Of a DNA stretch of 64,000 bases, positions 31,740 through 40,948 are shown piece after piece (within the stretch, counting starts at the first letter, position 1; each line of letters opens with the position of its first letter). Made by a program: the position numbers and the translations under genes. The notes beneath the pieces were generated by a model, which was not told the DNA's origin, searched no databases, and saw only the letters and a list, made by a program, of their open reading frames with translations. Source of the stretch: Serratia liquefaciens ATCC 27592 (lineage in GTDB: Bacteria; Pseudomonadota; Gammaproteobacteria; Enterobacterales; Enterobacteriaceae); the NCBI RefSeq assembly GCF_000422085.1, contig NC_021741.1:4154001-4218000 (forward strand), in the 5' to 3' direction.

Positions 31740-32759
31740 ATGGCTACCATAAAGGATGTTGCCAGGCTGGCGGGTGTTTCCGTGGCCACGGTATCCCGCG
31801 TAATAAACAATTCTCCCAAGGCCAGCGAAGGCTCACGCACCGCCGTGCTGGCTGCGATGGAACAACTGCAGTATCACCCAAACGCCAATGCCCGCGCGCT
31901 GGCACAGCAATCGACCGAAACGCTCGGGCTGATCGTTTCCGACGTCTCCGATCCTTTCTTTGGTGCCATGGTCAAGGCCGTGGAACAGGTGGCCTACGCC
32001 ACCCACAATTTCCTGCTGATTGGCAACGGTTACCACGAGGCGGAAAAAGAACGTCAGGCGATTGAACAGCTGGTACGCCACCGTTGTGCCGCGCTGGTGG
32101 TACATGCCAAAAAGCTGACCGACCGTGAGTTAAGCGGGTGGATGCAGCAGATCCCGGGCATGGTACTGATTAACCGCACGCTGCCGGGCTTTGAATCGCG
32201 CTGCGTGGCGCTCGACGATCGCTACGGTGCCTGGCTGGCGACCCGCCACCTGATCCAACAAGGGCACCAGCGTATTGCCATCATCTGCTCCACCCACCAA
32301 ATTTCCGATGCGGCGGACCGTCTGCAGGGCTATCTCGATGCATTGCAGGAGCACGGCATTGCGGTAGATGAAAAACTGATTGCCTACGGCGAGCCAGACG
32401 AGATTGGCGGCGAACAGGCGATGACCGAGCTGCTCGGGCGCGGTAAAAACTTCACCGCGGTCACCTGCTACAACGACTCAATGGCCGCCGGTGCCCTTTC
32501 GGTACTGAGCGACAACAGCGTGGATGTGCCGGGGCAGATGTCGCTGATTGGTTTCGATGACGTGCTGATTTCACGCTACCTGCGGCCGCGTCTGACCACT
32601 ATTCGCTATCCGGTGGTGGCCATGGCAACCCAGGCGGCCGAACTGGCGCTGGCACTGGCCAACAATCAGCCGCTGCCGGAGATCACCAACATGTTCAGCC
32701 CGACGCTGGTGCGCCGCCATTCGGTGGCCAGCATCAATAACGTTTACGAGCAGAACTAG
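31740..32759 (+). CDS. galR: Galactose operon repressor GalR
   Basis: LacI-family repressor of galactose genes, released by D-galactose. The ATG at 31740 gives 339 residues (E. coli 343) starting MATIKDVARLAGVSVATVSR, the standard LacI helix-turn-helix, followed by the hinge helix and a periplasmic-binding-like sugar domain. Upstream in-frame ATGs would extend before the HTH and are rejected. Position next to the aas/omr region supports galR. It converges on a GNAT gene, overlapping by 4 bases. Confidence 0.93.
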   Translation: MATIKDVARLAGVSVATVSRVINNSPKASEGSRTAVLAAMEQLQYHPNANARALAQQSTETLGLIVSDVSDPFFGAMVKAVEQVAYATHNFLLIGNGYHEAEKERQAIEQLVRHRCAALVVHAKKLTDRELSGWMQQIPGMVLINRTLPGFESRCVALDDRYGAWLATRHLIQQGHQRIAIICSTHQISDAADRLQGYLDALQEHGIAVDEKLIAYGEPDEIGGEQAMTELLGRGKNFTAVTCYNDSMAAGALSVLSDNSVDVPGQMSLIGFDDVLISRYLRPRLTTIRYPVVAMATQAAELALALANNQPLPEITNMFSPTLVRRHSVASINNVYEQN

Positions 32760-33211
32760 ATCAACTCCCGGTGATACAGCCGCACCGGGCGATCGGGGTA
32801 ATCCAGCGCATCGCCGATGTAGCGCCAGCCATGGCGCTCATAATAGCCGCTAAAGTCACTGTAGAGATAAAGCTCACTGAAGCCGGTGCGTCGGGCGTAG
32901 TCTTGCACATGCTGCTGCAACCGCAGCCCCAGACCGCTGCCGCGCTGGCTTTCGTCGACATACAGCGCCGCCAGCCAGGGCGTCAGATCCTGCCGGCTGA
33001 TCAAGTCGCAGCGCCATAAGCCGACGGTGCCAACCACTTTATCGTCCTGCAGGGCGATAAAAGTAATGGGCAAATCGGCTCCGCACAGCCCGCTGTCCAC
33101 CACGCTGGCGAAAAATGCCCGGCTGTTTTCGCTGCCAAACGCCTGCCACAGCCAATCAATCACCTGACCGCGATGCTGTGGATAATCCGCCAGAAGCTTA
33201 ATCTCAGTCAT
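32756..33211 (-). CDS. GNAT-family N-acetyltransferase
   Basis: 151 residues forming one GNAT domain. The acetyl-CoA loop is QRGSGLGLRLQQHV near residue 90 (Q/RxxGxG/A pattern), followed by the late motif YERHGWRYIG. The substrate cannot be told from sequence. The stop codon overlaps the end of convergent galR. The start ATG has GAGAGAAGAG just upstream. Confidence 0.88.
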   Translation of the reverse strand: MTEIKLLADYPQHRGQVIDWLWQAFGSENSRAFFASVVDSGLCGADLPITFIALQDDKVVGTVGLWRCDLISRQDLTPWLAALYVDESQRGSGLGLRLQQHVQDYARRTGFSELYLYSDFSGYYERHGWRYIGDALDYPDRPVRLYHRELI

Positions 33212-33362
33212 CTCTTCTCTCTTTTCCCATTGTCTGGCATCAGTCTACGGACGTTGCGCCACAACACAATCCCGGCGGAAAAATCCCACGCAGCCAAGGG
33301 GTAAGCCTATGCTAGACTGAGCGATATTTGCCACAGCGGATGTTGAAAGAGGTAAGCCACTG

Positions 33363-34373
33363 ATGATCACCATGTTGGATGTTTCCATTCGCGCGGGGGT
33401 ATCCAAAGCCACGGTTTCACGCGTGTTAAATGGCACCGGCCAGGTGAAAAAGAGCACCCGCGATGCGGTGTTCAAGGCCATGGACGATTTGGGTTACCGC
33501 CCGAACTTCCTCGCCCAATCGCTGGCAAACAAAAGCTCCAACAGCATTGGCCTGGTAGTGTCCAATTTCGACGGCCCCTACTTCGGACGCCTGCTTCGTC
33601 GCGCAGCCAAGCTGATCGAGGCCAGCGGCAAACATCTGATTGTGACCGACGGCCACGACACGCCGGAAGATGAACTGCAGGCGGTACAGCTGCTGGCGGA
33701 TCGCCGCTGTGATGCCATCATCCTGTATACCCGTTTCATGTCAGAAACTGCGCTGATGAAGCTGCTGGACAGCCTGCCGGTGCCGATCATGGTGATCAAT
33801 CGGGATCTGCCACAGGCGCGCGCACGCTGCGTGTTCTTCGAACAGCAAAAGGCGGCCTTCCATGCGGTGGATTATCTGATTCGGCAGGGGCATCGCGAGA
33901 TCGCCTGCATTACCGGCCCCATCGCCACGCCAACAGCACAGGCGCGGCTGGCAGGTTATCAACAAGCGTTAGAGCAGCACCATATTGCCTTCAACGAAGC
34001 CCGCGTGGCCTACGGTGACAGCAGCGTGCAAAGCGGATATCAGGGCACCCGGCGTTTGCTGGCCGAGCATATCGATTTCAGCGCGCTGTTCGCCTGCAAC
34101 GACGACATGGCGGTCGGCGCGATGAAGGCGCTGCACGATGCGGGCAAACGCCTGCCGCAGGATGTCTCACTGTTCGGCTTTGACGACGAGCCCAGCGCCG
34201 CCTATTTGCAACCCGCACTATCTACCGTGTATCTGCCGATCGACGTAATGATCGAAGCCGCCATCAGCCAGGCTTTTCGCCTGATCAATGGGGAAGACAC
34301 ACAGCCACTCACCCCGTTCACCGGCGAACTGCGGCTGCGTGAATCGGTGCTCCCCGGGCCTTACGCCGACTGA
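33363..34373 (+). CDS. LacI-family transcriptional regulator (AscG-like)
   Basis: 336 residues with the N-terminal HTH MLDVSIRAGVSKATVSRVLN and a sugar-binding domain. The start is either 33363 (MITMLDV) or the ATG at 33372; GAGGTAAG lies before the first. Motifs such as IILYTRFMS, CNDDMAVGAMKALHD and LFGFDDEPSAAYLQPALS resemble E. coli AscG, the repressor of a cellobiose/beta-glucoside operon. No such operon is next to it, so its target and ligand are unknown; it may act elsewhere in the genome. Confidence 0.88.
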   Translation: MITMLDVSIRAGVSKATVSRVLNGTGQVKKSTRDAVFKAMDDLGYRPNFLAQSLANKSSNSIGLVVSNFDGPYFGRLLRRAAKLIEASGKHLIVTDGHDTPEDELQAVQLLADRRCDAIILYTRFMSETALMKLLDSLPVPIMVINRDLPQARARCVFFEQQKAAFHAVDYLIRQGHREIACITGPIATPTAQARLAGYQQALEQHHIAFNEARVAYGDSSVQSGYQGTRRLLAEHIDFSALFACNDDMAVGAMKALHDAGKRLPQDVSLFGFDDEPSAAYLQPALSTVYLPIDVMIEAAISQAFRLINGEDTQPLTPFTGELRLRESVLPGPYAD

Positions 34374-34453
34374 TCCCTCCGGGCGCTGTCGCAGATTGCG
34401 TACAGCGCCGTATTTCTTCAACGCCAATTTCCCTTCCCTGCCACCAATCCGCA

Positions 34454-34500
34454 TATTGTCAAGACAATAATCTTTACACTATATAGCTTAAAAGCTATAT
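34454..34500. promoter_or_regulatory. Promoter with two palindromic operators of the toxin-antitoxin operon
   Basis: A first inverted repeat, TATTGTC-aa-GACAATA (34454-34469), and a second, ATATAGCTT-aa-AAGCTATAT (34481-34500), precede the toxin gene by 12 bases. A -35-like TTGTCA (34456-34461) and a -10-like TATATA (34480-34485), 18 bases apart, sit within the two repeats. Repression by the antitoxin or antitoxin-toxin complex, usual for such modules, would block RNA polymerase here. Confidence 0.7.
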
Positions 34501-34512
34501 TCGGAGTTTGAC

Positions 34513-34857
34513 ATGTGGCAGATCGTGACCGTCGAACGATTCGACAACTGGTTTTTATCATTAAACAGCGATCAACAAAAAAGCGTGCTGGTAGGAATAT
34601 TCAAACTGCAGGAATTCGGCCCCTTGTTGGCGCGTCCTCATGCCGACACGCTGAATCACAAAAACCAAATACAGCATCTGAAAGAGTTACGTATTCAGCA
34701 TCGCGGTCGGCCGTTTCGGATTTTCTTCGCCTTCGATCCGCAACGACAAGCGGTCCTGCTTTGCGGTGGCGATAAAACCGGTAATAAACGCTTCTATCAA
34801 CAAATGTTGCCGATCGCCGTCAGAGAGTTTTCACATTACTTGGCAACCCAGAGGTAA
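34513..34857 (+). CDS. RelE/HigB-like toxin of a type II toxin-antitoxin module
   Basis: 114 residues of the phage-derived Gp49-like/HigB branch of the RelE superfamily (HLKELRIQHRGRPFRIFFAF core, then GGDKTGNKRFY). Relatives cleave mRNA at the ribosome. The toxin-before-antitoxin order is the HigBA order. CGGAGTTTGAC precedes the ATG. The antitoxin follows after 5 bases. The activity is inferred from the family. Confidence 0.88.
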   Translation: MWQIVTVERFDNWFLSLNSDQQKSVLVGIFKLQEFGPLLARPHADTLNHKNQIQHLKELRIQHRGRPFRIFFAFDPQRQAVLLCGGDKTGNKRFYQQMLPIAVREFSHYLATQR

Positions 34858-34862
34858 CGTAA

Positions 34863-35165
34863 ATGGCCAAACCCTTATCAGATCTGATCGACAGACTCGA
34901 TCCCACCGTAGTTGAAGCTGCGCAACAGAAAGCGGACAAAGAAATTTTTGAACTGCGGCTGGCAATGCTTCGGGAAGAACTGGCGGTGTCTCAGGTGGAA
35001 CTGGCCAAGCGGCTTGGTATCAGCCAACCTTCGGTCGCCAACCTGGAAAAACGCGGCAGCGAAATTAAACTCTCTTCACTCAAACGCTATATCGAAGCCA
35101 TGGGGGGAACGCTGTCGCTGGAAGTTCAGCTCCCGAACGGCCAGCATCGACGGATGACGCTGTAA
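34863..35165 (+). CDS. XRE-family antitoxin (HigA-like)
   Basis: 100 residues. A helical N-terminal segment (about 1-40) likely binds the toxin; an XRE helix-turn-helix follows (SQVELAKRLGISQPSVANLE, about residues 41-60). It should neutralise the upstream toxin and repress the shared promoter through the two palindromes. AGGTAACGTAA precedes the ATG. It is placed between the LacI-family regulator and lysA, apparently a small accessory insertion. Confidence 0.9.
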   Translation: MAKPLSDLIDRLDPTVVEAAQQKADKEIFELRLAMLREELAVSQVELAKRLGISQPSVANLEKRGSEIKLSSLKRYIEAMGGTLSLEVQLPNGQHRRMTL

Positions 35166-35167
35166 AA

Positions 35168-35189
35168 TGGGCGCAGCAAACTGCGCCCA
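35168..35189 (-). terminator. Hairpin terminator of lysA
   Basis: A 9-bp stem (TGGGCGCAG / CTGCGCCCA) with a 4-base loop sits 7 bases after the lysA stop codon. The minus-strand exit sequence is TTTTACA, so it mainly serves lysA; on the + strand it may also limit read-through from the antitoxin gene. Confidence 0.8.
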
Positions 35190-35195
35190 AAAGCA

Positions 35196-36458
35196 TCAGA
35201 TCAGTTCCAGCGCAATCAGCTCTTCGATGGTCTGGCGACGACGGATCAGGCGCGGTTCGCCGTTCTCAAACAGCACTTCCGGCAGCAGCGGGCGGCTATT
35301 GTAGTTTGAAGACATAGACGCGCCATAAGCACCGGTGTCATGGAACACCAGATAATCGCCAACCTGCACCGGCGGCAGCTCGCGGGTTTCAATACCGCCA
35401 CCGGCCTGCTGAGTAAAGACGTCTCCGGATTCACACAGCGGTCCGGCAATCACGGTTTCACGCAGTGGCTGGTGTGCGGTATCACGACCGTCGGCCGGCA
35501 GCAGGGATATGTGGTGATAGCTGCCGTACATTGCCGGACGCATCAAATCATTAAAACCGGCATCCACCAGCACAAAGTGCCGGCTGCCCATGTCTTTCAC
35601 TGCCCGTACCTCGGCGACCAGCACACCGGCTTCCGCCATCAGGAAACGACCCGGTTCGATCTCCAGCTTCACCGGATGACCCAAATGTGCGGCAATACGC
35701 TCGCGGGCGCTGTTCCACAGGCCAAAATAGTGTTCGGTATCAATCGCCTCTTCGCCGTACTGATAAGGGATCGACAGGCCGCCTCCGGCAGAAATCGCAC
35801 TGATGTCCTGGCCGAGGTCGATCACCTGTTGCACCATGGCGTCACACACGCGCTCCAGATGCTGGTAGTCCACCCCCGACCCTATATGCATATGCACACC
35901 AATCAGCGTCAGACCGTATTGCTGAATTTTTTCCACCGCCTGCGGTAAGTCGGCATACCAAATACCGTGCTTGCTGTTCTCACCGCCGGTGTTGGTTTTC
36001 TGGCTATGGCCGTGACCGAAACCTGGATTGATGCGCAGCCACACCGGATGCCCGGCAGAGACCTGCCCCAGCTGTTCCAGCATGTCGATCGAACCGACGT
36101 TGACCGGGATTTTCAATTCGCTGACGCGAGCCAGAGTCGCGTGATCGAGCACATCGGCGGTAAACACGATTTCGCTTGGTTCGCCACCCGGCTGAAAACC
36201 GGCCTGCAATGCACGCTCAATCTCGCCTAACGACACCGAGTCCACCTTGACGCCCTGCTCACGCATCAGGCGCAAAATATGAATATTCGAGCAGGCCTTC
36301 TGGGCAAAACGGATCACGTCAAAATGCCGCAATTGGCTGATGCGCTCGCTGATAATCGCTGCGTCATAGGCCCACACAGGGCAACCAAAGCGCTCAGGCA
36401 ACGCCAATAGGTTAGCGGCGTTAAGAGCGGTAGAAGTGTCGTGCAAAGCGCGTGGCAT
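35196..36458 (-). CDS. lysA: Diaminopimelate decarboxylase LysA
   Basis: PLP enzyme making L-lysine from meso-diaminopimelate. The ATG at 36458 gives 420 residues, the size of E. coli LysA. The PLP lysine is K54 in RFAQKACSNIHI; the glycine-rich phosphate loop is ISAGGGLSIPY and the second active-site half GPLCESGDVF. It is divergent from lysR, its known activator, across 126 bp. Confidence 0.97.
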   Translation of the reverse strand: MPRALHDTSTALNAANLLALPERFGCPVWAYDAAIISERISQLRHFDVIRFAQKACSNIHILRLMREQGVKVDSVSLGEIERALQAGFQPGGEPSEIVFTADVLDHATLARVSELKIPVNVGSIDMLEQLGQVSAGHPVWLRINPGFGHGHSQKTNTGGENSKHGIWYADLPQAVEKIQQYGLTLIGVHMHIGSGVDYQHLERVCDAMVQQVIDLGQDISAISAGGGLSIPYQYGEEAIDTEHYFGLWNSARERIAAHLGHPVKLEIEPGRFLMAEAGVLVAEVRAVKDMGSRHFVLVDAGFNDLMRPAMYGSYHHISLLPADGRDTAHQPLRETVIAGPLCESGDVFTQQAGGGIETRELPPVQVGDYLVFHDTGAYGASMSSNYNSRPLLPEVLFENGEPRLIRRRQTIEELIALELI

Positions 36459-36584
36459 AGTGATGTTCCCGGTTCGAAAATGGTATGCACTCAATATTGC
36501 CGCACTCTTTCTCGGGTGGAAAATATCTATTTAGCCAGAGTCTATTCATTTATGATATGGCTTTGTTCATGATGGAATCAGCCG

Positions 36585-37508
36585 ATGCACGCGATAACCC
36601 TGCGCCAGATTGAAATCTTCTATGCGGTGATGACGACCGGCAATCTGACCGAAGCCGCCGCGCTGCTGCAAACCTCGCAACCCACCGTCAGCCGCGAGTT
36701 GGCGCGCTTCGAGAAACTGATCCAACTGCAGTTGTTCGAACGGGTGCGCGGGCGGTTATCCCCCACGGTACAGGGCCTGAGGCTGTTGGAAGAGGTGCAA
36801 CGTTCCTATTACGGCCTTGATCGCATCGTCAATGCCGCCGCCGGTATCCGCCAGTTCCAGCAGGCGCAGCTTTCGATTGCCTGCCTGCCGGTATTTTCAC
36901 AATCGCTGCTGCCGGCGGTGTGCAAACCCTTTATCGATCGCTATCCGGAGGTCAGCTTCAGCGTGATACCGCAGGAATCACCGTTGCTGGAAGAGTGGTT
37001 ATCGGCGCAGCGCCACGATTTGGGCCTGACGGAAAATACCCTGACTCCGGCGGGCACCGAGCGAATGACCTTGATGACGCTGAACGAAGTGTGTGTCTTG
37101 CCGGCCGGGCATCCGCTGCTGGCGAAAAAGCGGCTGACGCCGCAGGATTTTGCCGGACAAAACTTTATCAGCCTGTCGAACACCGACAGCTATCGCCAAC
37201 TGCTGGATTCGCTGTTCAGTGAGGAAGGGGTTAATCGCCGGCTGGTGATGGAAACCCACAGCGCAGCGTCGGTCTGCGCCATGGTCAAAGCCGGCGTGGG
37301 GGTATCGATAGTCAATCCGCTAACGGCGTTGGACTACGCCAACAACGGTATACATATACGGCCATTCAGCGTTGACGTGCCCTTTACCGTTAGCCTGATC
37401 CGGCCGCTGCACCGCCCGTCGTCGGCGCTGGTCACGGCCTTTACTCAACATTTGCAGCAACAGGCACAAACGCTGCCCGCCCGTCTGGCCGCCGTGATTA
37501 CGCGCTAG
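36585..37508 (+). CDS. lysR: LysR, activator of lysA
   Basis: The founding member of the LysR family; activates lysA when diaminopimelate accumulates. 307 residues with the HTH TEAAALLQTSQPTVSRELAR and a co-inducer domain (CLPVFSQSLLP, ETHSAASVCAMVKAGVG). The divergent lysA neighbour and the close match to E. coli LysR settle the identity. Its last 11 bases overlap the end of the convergent MFS gene. Confidence 0.95.
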   Translation: MHAITLRQIEIFYAVMTTGNLTEAAALLQTSQPTVSRELARFEKLIQLQLFERVRGRLSPTVQGLRLLEEVQRSYYGLDRIVNAAAGIRQFQQAQLSIACLPVFSQSLLPAVCKPFIDRYPEVSFSVIPQESPLLEEWLSAQRHDLGLTENTLTPAGTERMTLMTLNEVCVLPAGHPLLAKKRLTPQDFAGQNFISLSNTDSYRQLLDSLFSEEGVNRRLVMETHSAASVCAMVKAGVGVSIVNPLTALDYANNGIHIRPFSVDVPFTVSLIRPLHRPSSALVTAFTQHLQQQAQTLPARLAAVITR

Positions 37509-38652
37509 CCGGGCGCTTGGCGCGGCTGAACGTCACCAGACACAGTACCAGACCCAGCAACGCGATCCCCGCAGCGGCCAGCGGTACGCTGGTCAAGCCC
37601 AACCCCTGCGCTATCACGACACCGCCGACCCAGGCACCAATCGCATTACCGACGTTGAACGCGGCGATGTTCAGCGTGGACACCAGATTGGGAGCCTTTT
37701 TACCGTAGGTCACCACGTTGATTTGCAGCGCCGGTACGGCGGCGAACGCCGCAGCGGCCCACAGGAACAGGGTAATTTCAGCCGGTACCATCGAATGGCT
37801 GGTCCAACTGAACAATGCCGCAAAGCAGGCGATCACCAGGAACGTACAGGTCAGCGTCAACGGCAAGCGCCAGTCCGCCAAACGTCCACCCAGGATGTTG
37901 CCCAGCGTCAGACCAACCCCCATCAGCAATAGCGTCCAACTGACGCCATGGGAAGAAACACCCGTCACCTCGGTCAGTAACGGGGCAATATAAGTAAACA
38001 GCGCGAACATCGATGCGGCAAAGGCCACGGTCATCAACAATGACAGCCAAATACCGCCGCCGCGCAACGCCGCCAGCTCTTTTTTCAGATCCGTCGGGGC
38101 CTCGTCCTTCACGCTGGGCAGCTTGTTGTACAGCGCCAACAGAGAGAGTACGCCAATGACCGCCACCGCCCAGAACGTCGAACGCCAACCCAGCGCCTGA
38201 CCCAGTGCGGTACCCAGCGGCACGCCGAGCACGTTGGCCAGCGTCAGGCCGGTGAACATCAATGCCACGGCTGAAGCCCGGCGGTTTGGCGGCACCAGAT
38301 TGGCCGCAACCACCGCGCCAATACCGAAGAAGGCGCCGTGGCACAAGGCGGTGATAATGCGCGCCAGCATCAGGAAGTCATAGCTGTACCCCAGGGCGCA
38401 CATAATATTGCCGAAGATGAAAATCACCATCAGCAGCAACAGCGTTTTTTTGCGCGGCAGCTTCGCGGTCAGCAAGGCCATGATGGGTGCACCGATAGCC
38501 ACGCCAAGGGCATAGCCGCTGATCAGCCAGCCGGCAGAAGGAATGGAGACCTGCAGATCTCCCGCCACTTCAGGCAGCAACCCCATGATCACAAACTCGG
38601 TGGTGCCAATAGCGAATGCACTTAATGCCAGTGCGAGCAGAGAAACAGGCAT
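37498..38652 (-). CDS. MFS transporter, DHA1 family (AraJ/YdhP-like)
   Basis: 384 residues with 12 predicted membrane helices. The N-terminal LALSAFAIGTTEFVIMGLLP and the loop GAPIMALLTAKLPRKK are DHA1 exporter signatures, and CHGAFFGIGAVVA fits motif C of the AraJ/YdhP branch. Substrate unknown; drug, arabinoside or purine export are described for relatives. Convergent with lysR. A 317-bp gap separates it from the next gene, containing only a hairpin. Confidence 0.88.
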   Translation of the reverse strand: MPVSLLALALSAFAIGTTEFVIMGLLPEVAGDLQVSIPSAGWLISGYALGVAIGAPIMALLTAKLPRKKTLLLLMVIFIFGNIMCALGYSYDFLMLARIITALCHGAFFGIGAVVAANLVPPNRRASAVALMFTGLTLANVLGVPLGTALGQALGWRSTFWAVAVIGVLSLLALYNKLPSVKDEAPTDLKKELAALRGGGIWLSLLMTVAFAASMFALFTYIAPLLTEVTGVSSHGVSWTLLLMGVGLTLGNILGGRLADWRLPLTLTCTFLVIACFAALFSWTSHSMVPAEITLFLWAAAAFAAVPALQINVVTYGKKAPNLVSTLNIAAFNVGNAIGAWVGGVVIAQGLGLTSVPLAAAGIALLGLVLCLVTFSRAKRPASA

Positions 38653-38721
38653 GCGGAAAGCTCCCAGTCAACAAAGCCCCGGTGTCAGGCACTCGGGGCC
38701 GGTAAAAACACATAAAATTGA

Positions 38722-38744
38722 CGGGCAGCCCGACAGGCTGCCCG
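38722..38744 (-). terminator. Hairpin in the 38653-38969 gap
   Basis: A 9-bp perfect stem (CGGGCAGCC / GGCTGCCCG) with a 5-base loop; the minus-strand exit is TCAATTTTATG. It may end transcription from the upstream LysR gene (38970-39878) before the MFS gene. Nothing else recognisable was seen in this 317-bp gap. Confidence 0.6.
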
Positions 38745-38969
38745 CGAAAAAGGGTCAGAGAGGGTGTTCAAAGAGCGGGGTTAACTGCTTAACCCTATAA
38801 TTATTAAGTCTTATTCACGCTTTTCTCGTTACAGAAATAGCACGCAATCCCGCGTAAAAACCAGTGGCAAAACGGCCGCTGCGCACAAAAAGCCATGCCT
38901 GGCTCGCTAACTGTTTGAATGCGCTGATGATGAAAAATGTGTAAAAATGTTACCCGTGTGTTAACGCTA

Positions 38970-39878
38970 TCAGCGCAGCGTCGCCTGCCAATCCGGATCG
39001 TGGGCAAACCACTCCACCAAAAAGTCCAACATGGTGCGTAATGTCGCTGGCATCTGGCGGCGTGAGGTATAGATACCGTAGATCCCCATCGACTGGGGCC
39101 GGTAATCCGGCATCAGCTCAATCAGTTCGCCACTGGCCAGTAAAGGGGCTGCAGAATAGTAAGGCTGCATGGAAATACCCGCGCCTTGTACCGTGCCCGC
39201 CATCAACACCACCGATTCGTTGGCGCTCAGGTTGCCGCTGACCGCGACTGCCGACTTCACGCCCTGAAGGTCAAAATGCCACAGGCTTTTACCGAAGTAG
39301 GAATAAGTCAGGCAGTTATGCAGCGCCAAATCCTGCGGATGACGCGGCGTGCCGTGTGCCGCCAGATAGGCCGGGGAAGCGCAGACCACGGAAGCACAGG
39401 AGGATAATGGCCGGGCGATGAGATTGGGATCCAATTCGTTAGTGATGCGTAACGCCAGATCGATACGCTCCTCCACCAGATTTACCGTGCGATTGTTCAT
39501 TTGCAGATCCACTGCAACCTGCGGATGGCGTTTCAGGTATTGCGCCACCGCGCCCACCAGCGCCGTCTGGCCCAGCGATTGTGAACAGGTAATGCGTAAC
39601 AGGCCACGCAGCTCGTCACTCTGCTCCCCTTCGACCAAATCGATTTCGCCCGCCAGCGCCAGCATCTGTCGACAGCGTTCCAGCGTGCGCTCACCGGCGT
39701 CAGTCAGACTAAGCTTACGAGTAGTGCGATGCAGTAAACGCGCGCCGGCCCATTGCTCCATTTGAGCCAGATAACGCGTCACCATCGCCCGCGACATTTC
39801 CAACGTTTCCGCGGCGGCAATCATGCTGCCACGGTCGACGATGGTGATAAAAACCTCAGCAGCGGTAATGCGATCCAT
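38970..39878 (-). CDS. LysR-family transcriptional regulator
   Basis: 302 residues. HTH at the N-terminus (GSMIAAAETLEMSRAMVTRY), then a substrate-binding domain of the CrgA/DmlR-like group (HNCLTYSYFG, VSGNLSANES). It is divergent from the exported metallo-beta-lactamase-fold gene across 108 bp, so that gene and the DsbA-like gene after it are the probable targets. Ligand unknown. Confidence 0.9.
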   Translation of the reverse strand: MDRITAAEVFITIVDRGSMIAAAETLEMSRAMVTRYLAQMEQWAGARLLHRTTRKLSLTDAGERTLERCRQMLALAGEIDLVEGEQSDELRGLLRITCSQSLGQTALVGAVAQYLKRHPQVAVDLQMNNRTVNLVEERIDLALRITNELDPNLIARPLSSCASVVCASPAYLAAHGTPRHPQDLALHNCLTYSYFGKSLWHFDLQGVKSAVAVSGNLSANESVVLMAGTVQGAGISMQPYYSAAPLLASGELIELMPDYRPQSMGIYGIYTSRRQMPATLRTMLDFLVEWFAHDPDWQATLR

Positions 39879-39986
39879 GATTCGTCCGATTTACGCAATG
39901 AATAGTTGCTCATTATCCGGTTTTTCTATCGCTTTATGCAACCTAACATCTATACAACATTAATCGCATCCCAAGGACCTCTACCC

Positions 39987-40871
39987 ATGTTTAAGAAATC
40001 ATTGTTGACCCTGGCCTTTGCCGGCATCGCCACAGTAAGCACCTTCGCTACCGCCGCCAACACCCTGACGATGGAAGTGTATAACCCAGGTGAGAAAAGC
40101 GTGTTCCCGGTGTCTTCCGAAATCATCAGCGGCAAACACGAAGTCGCACTGATCGACGCCCAGTTCCAGCGTAACGACGCGGAAGCCCTGGTGAAAAAGA
40201 TCAAGGCGACCGGCAAGAAGCTGACCACCGTATACATCAGCCATTCAGATCCGGATTTCTATTTTGGTCTGGACGTCATTAAAGCCGCGTTCCCTGAGGC
40301 TAAAATCATCGCGTCACCGGGTACCATCGAAGAAATCAATGCCACCAAAGACGGCAAAGTGGCGTACTGGGGCCCAATCTTGAAGGACAACGCGCCGAAA
40401 GCGGTGGTGGTGCCTCAGGCGTTGCAGGGTGACAGCTTCACCGTAGACGGCCAGAAAGTGGAAGTGAAAGGCCTGACCGGCCCGACGCCGGAACGCACCT
40501 ACGTGTGGATCCCAGCGCTGAAAGCGGTCGTGGGCGGTGTGCCGGTAGCCGGCGACAATATCCATCCGTGGATTGCCGATAACCAAACCGTTGAATCCCG
40601 CGCACACTGGCAGCAAACGCTGGAAGGCATCAAAGCGTTGAAACCGGAAGTCGTGGTCCCTGGCCATTTCCTGCCGGGCGCAGACCAGACGCTGAAGTCT
40701 GTCACCTTTACCCAGAACTACCTGACCACGCTGGAGGCTGAACTACCAAAAGCCAAAGATTCTGCGGCACTGGTGGCGGCAATGAAAAAGCATTACCCGG
40801 ATCTGAAAGACGAATCCAGCCTGGAACTGAGCGCCAAAGTGCTGAAAGGCGAAATGAAGTGGCCGCAATAA
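39987..40871 (+). CDS. Exported MBL-fold hydrolase-like protein with altered zinc motif
   Basis: 294 residues from the ATG at 39987, which has an AAGGA ribosome site; the longer in-frame start at 39906 would disrupt the signal peptide. A Sec signal (MFKKSLLTLAFAGIATVST, cleavage after ATAA) sends it to the periplasm. The metallo-beta-lactamase fold is recognisable, but the usual HxHxDH ligands read SHSDPDFYFG: the second His is Asp and the third is Phe. Downstream AGDNIHPW and VVPGHFLPGAD keep the Asp and His. Activity and metal content are therefore uncertain. It is followed by a DsbA-like gene in the same direction after 77 bases. Confidence 0.82.
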   Translation: MFKKSLLTLAFAGIATVSTFATAANTLTMEVYNPGEKSVFPVSSEIISGKHEVALIDAQFQRNDAEALVKKIKATGKKLTTVYISHSDPDFYFGLDVIKAAFPEAKIIASPGTIEEINATKDGKVAYWGPILKDNAPKAVVVPQALQGDSFTVDGQKVEVKGLTGPTPERTYVWIPALKAVVGGVPVAGDNIHPWIADNQTVESRAHWQQTLEGIKALKPEVVVPGHFLPGADQTLKSVTFTQNYLTTLEAELPKAKDSAALVAAMKKHYPDLKDESSLELSAKVLKGEMKWPQ

Positions 40872-40948
40872 GCACGCCGAAACACCCAGGCCAAGGCGTT
40901 ACTGCTACCCGGCCGCCGCAAAGGCGGCGGGTATAACGAGGAAAAGAT

